Below the pieces are notes generated by a model. The model worked only from the letters and a program-made list of their open reading frames with translations, did not search any database and had not been told where the DNA came from. A stretch of DNA of 13,866 bases from an uncultured Erysipelotrichaceae bacterium (GTDB taxonomy: Bacteria > Bacillota_I > Bacilli_A > RF39 > UBA660): the NCBI GenBank assembly GCA_902796215.1, contig CADBNY010000043.1, forward strand, positions 1-13,866, read 5' to 3'. Below, piece after piece: positions 13,851 through 13,866 of this stretch. The position numbers and the translations under genes were made by a program. The stretch's first letter is position 1. Every line of letters begins with the position of its first letter.

Positions 13851-13866
13851 GATAATAAAAAAGAAT

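Noticed and set aside
1..13866. Mycoplasma-type code with TGA as Trp, suggested by the AT-rich sequence
   Set aside because: TGA ends the adhesin gene exactly at the sortase ATG, and Trp codons in the genes here are TGG.

Overview
The window is very AT-rich (by eye well under 35% G+C). Its genes have strong AGGAGG or GGTGAT ribosome sites, lipobox and sortase-type surface proteins and Firmicutes families (CdaA/CdaR, YdcC-like lipoprotein, SleC-like cortex enzyme, NlpC/P60, TtcA-like PP-loop protein). It reads as a chromosomal piece of a low-GC Bacillota, probably a spore former or recent descendant of one; the exact clade cannot be told from sequence alone. TGA is a genuine stop (it ends the thioester adhesin gene) and Trp is TGG, so the code is standard. 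I see no tRNA, rRNA, CRISPR array, IS element or phage gene, and no gene-free stretch over 300 bases.

Layout. (1) 1-686, minus: nfeD-like gene followed by an SPFH/stomatin-like gene cut by the window edge. (2) 807-3685, plus: a surface island, starting from promoters back to back with the nfeD promoter. It holds a membrane-anchored Ig-like protein with a four-cysteine tip, then a two-gene operon of a secreted thioester-domain/Cna-B adhesin and its own small sortase. (3) 3705-5278, minus: a YdcC/GerS-type LolA-fold lipoprotein and a membrane-anchored thioredoxin-fold protein without CxxC, meeting the sortase gene at a shared two-way terminator. (4) 5360-7529, minus: cdaA-cdaR, the membrane di-adenylate cyclase and its YbbR-repeat regulator. 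(5) 7767-9106, minus: a DUF378 membrane protein and an NlpC/P60 hydrolase with two Ig-like domains behind a near-consensus sigma-A promoter. (6) 9240-11810, minus: a three-gene spore-envelope operon: five-LysM protein, a free-standing SleC pro-domain-like protein, and a SleC-like SpoIID plus triple peptidoglycan-binding enzyme. (7) 11932-13779, minus: a TtcA-like tRNA thiolase and a PHP-domain phosphoesterase.

The most interesting points are: (a) the SleC-type cortex enzyme is split, its pro-domain being a separate overlapping gene next to a LysM protein, none of the three with a signal peptide, and a YdcC/GerS-type lipoprotein lies about 4 kb away; (b) the thioester adhesin gene seems to start at AUC, because promoter, ribosome site and signal peptide all point to a codon that is not AUG/GUG/UUG; (c) that adhesin ends in an odd sorting signal (VPNTH, short hydrophobic segment, no basic tail) overlapping the start of its sortase.
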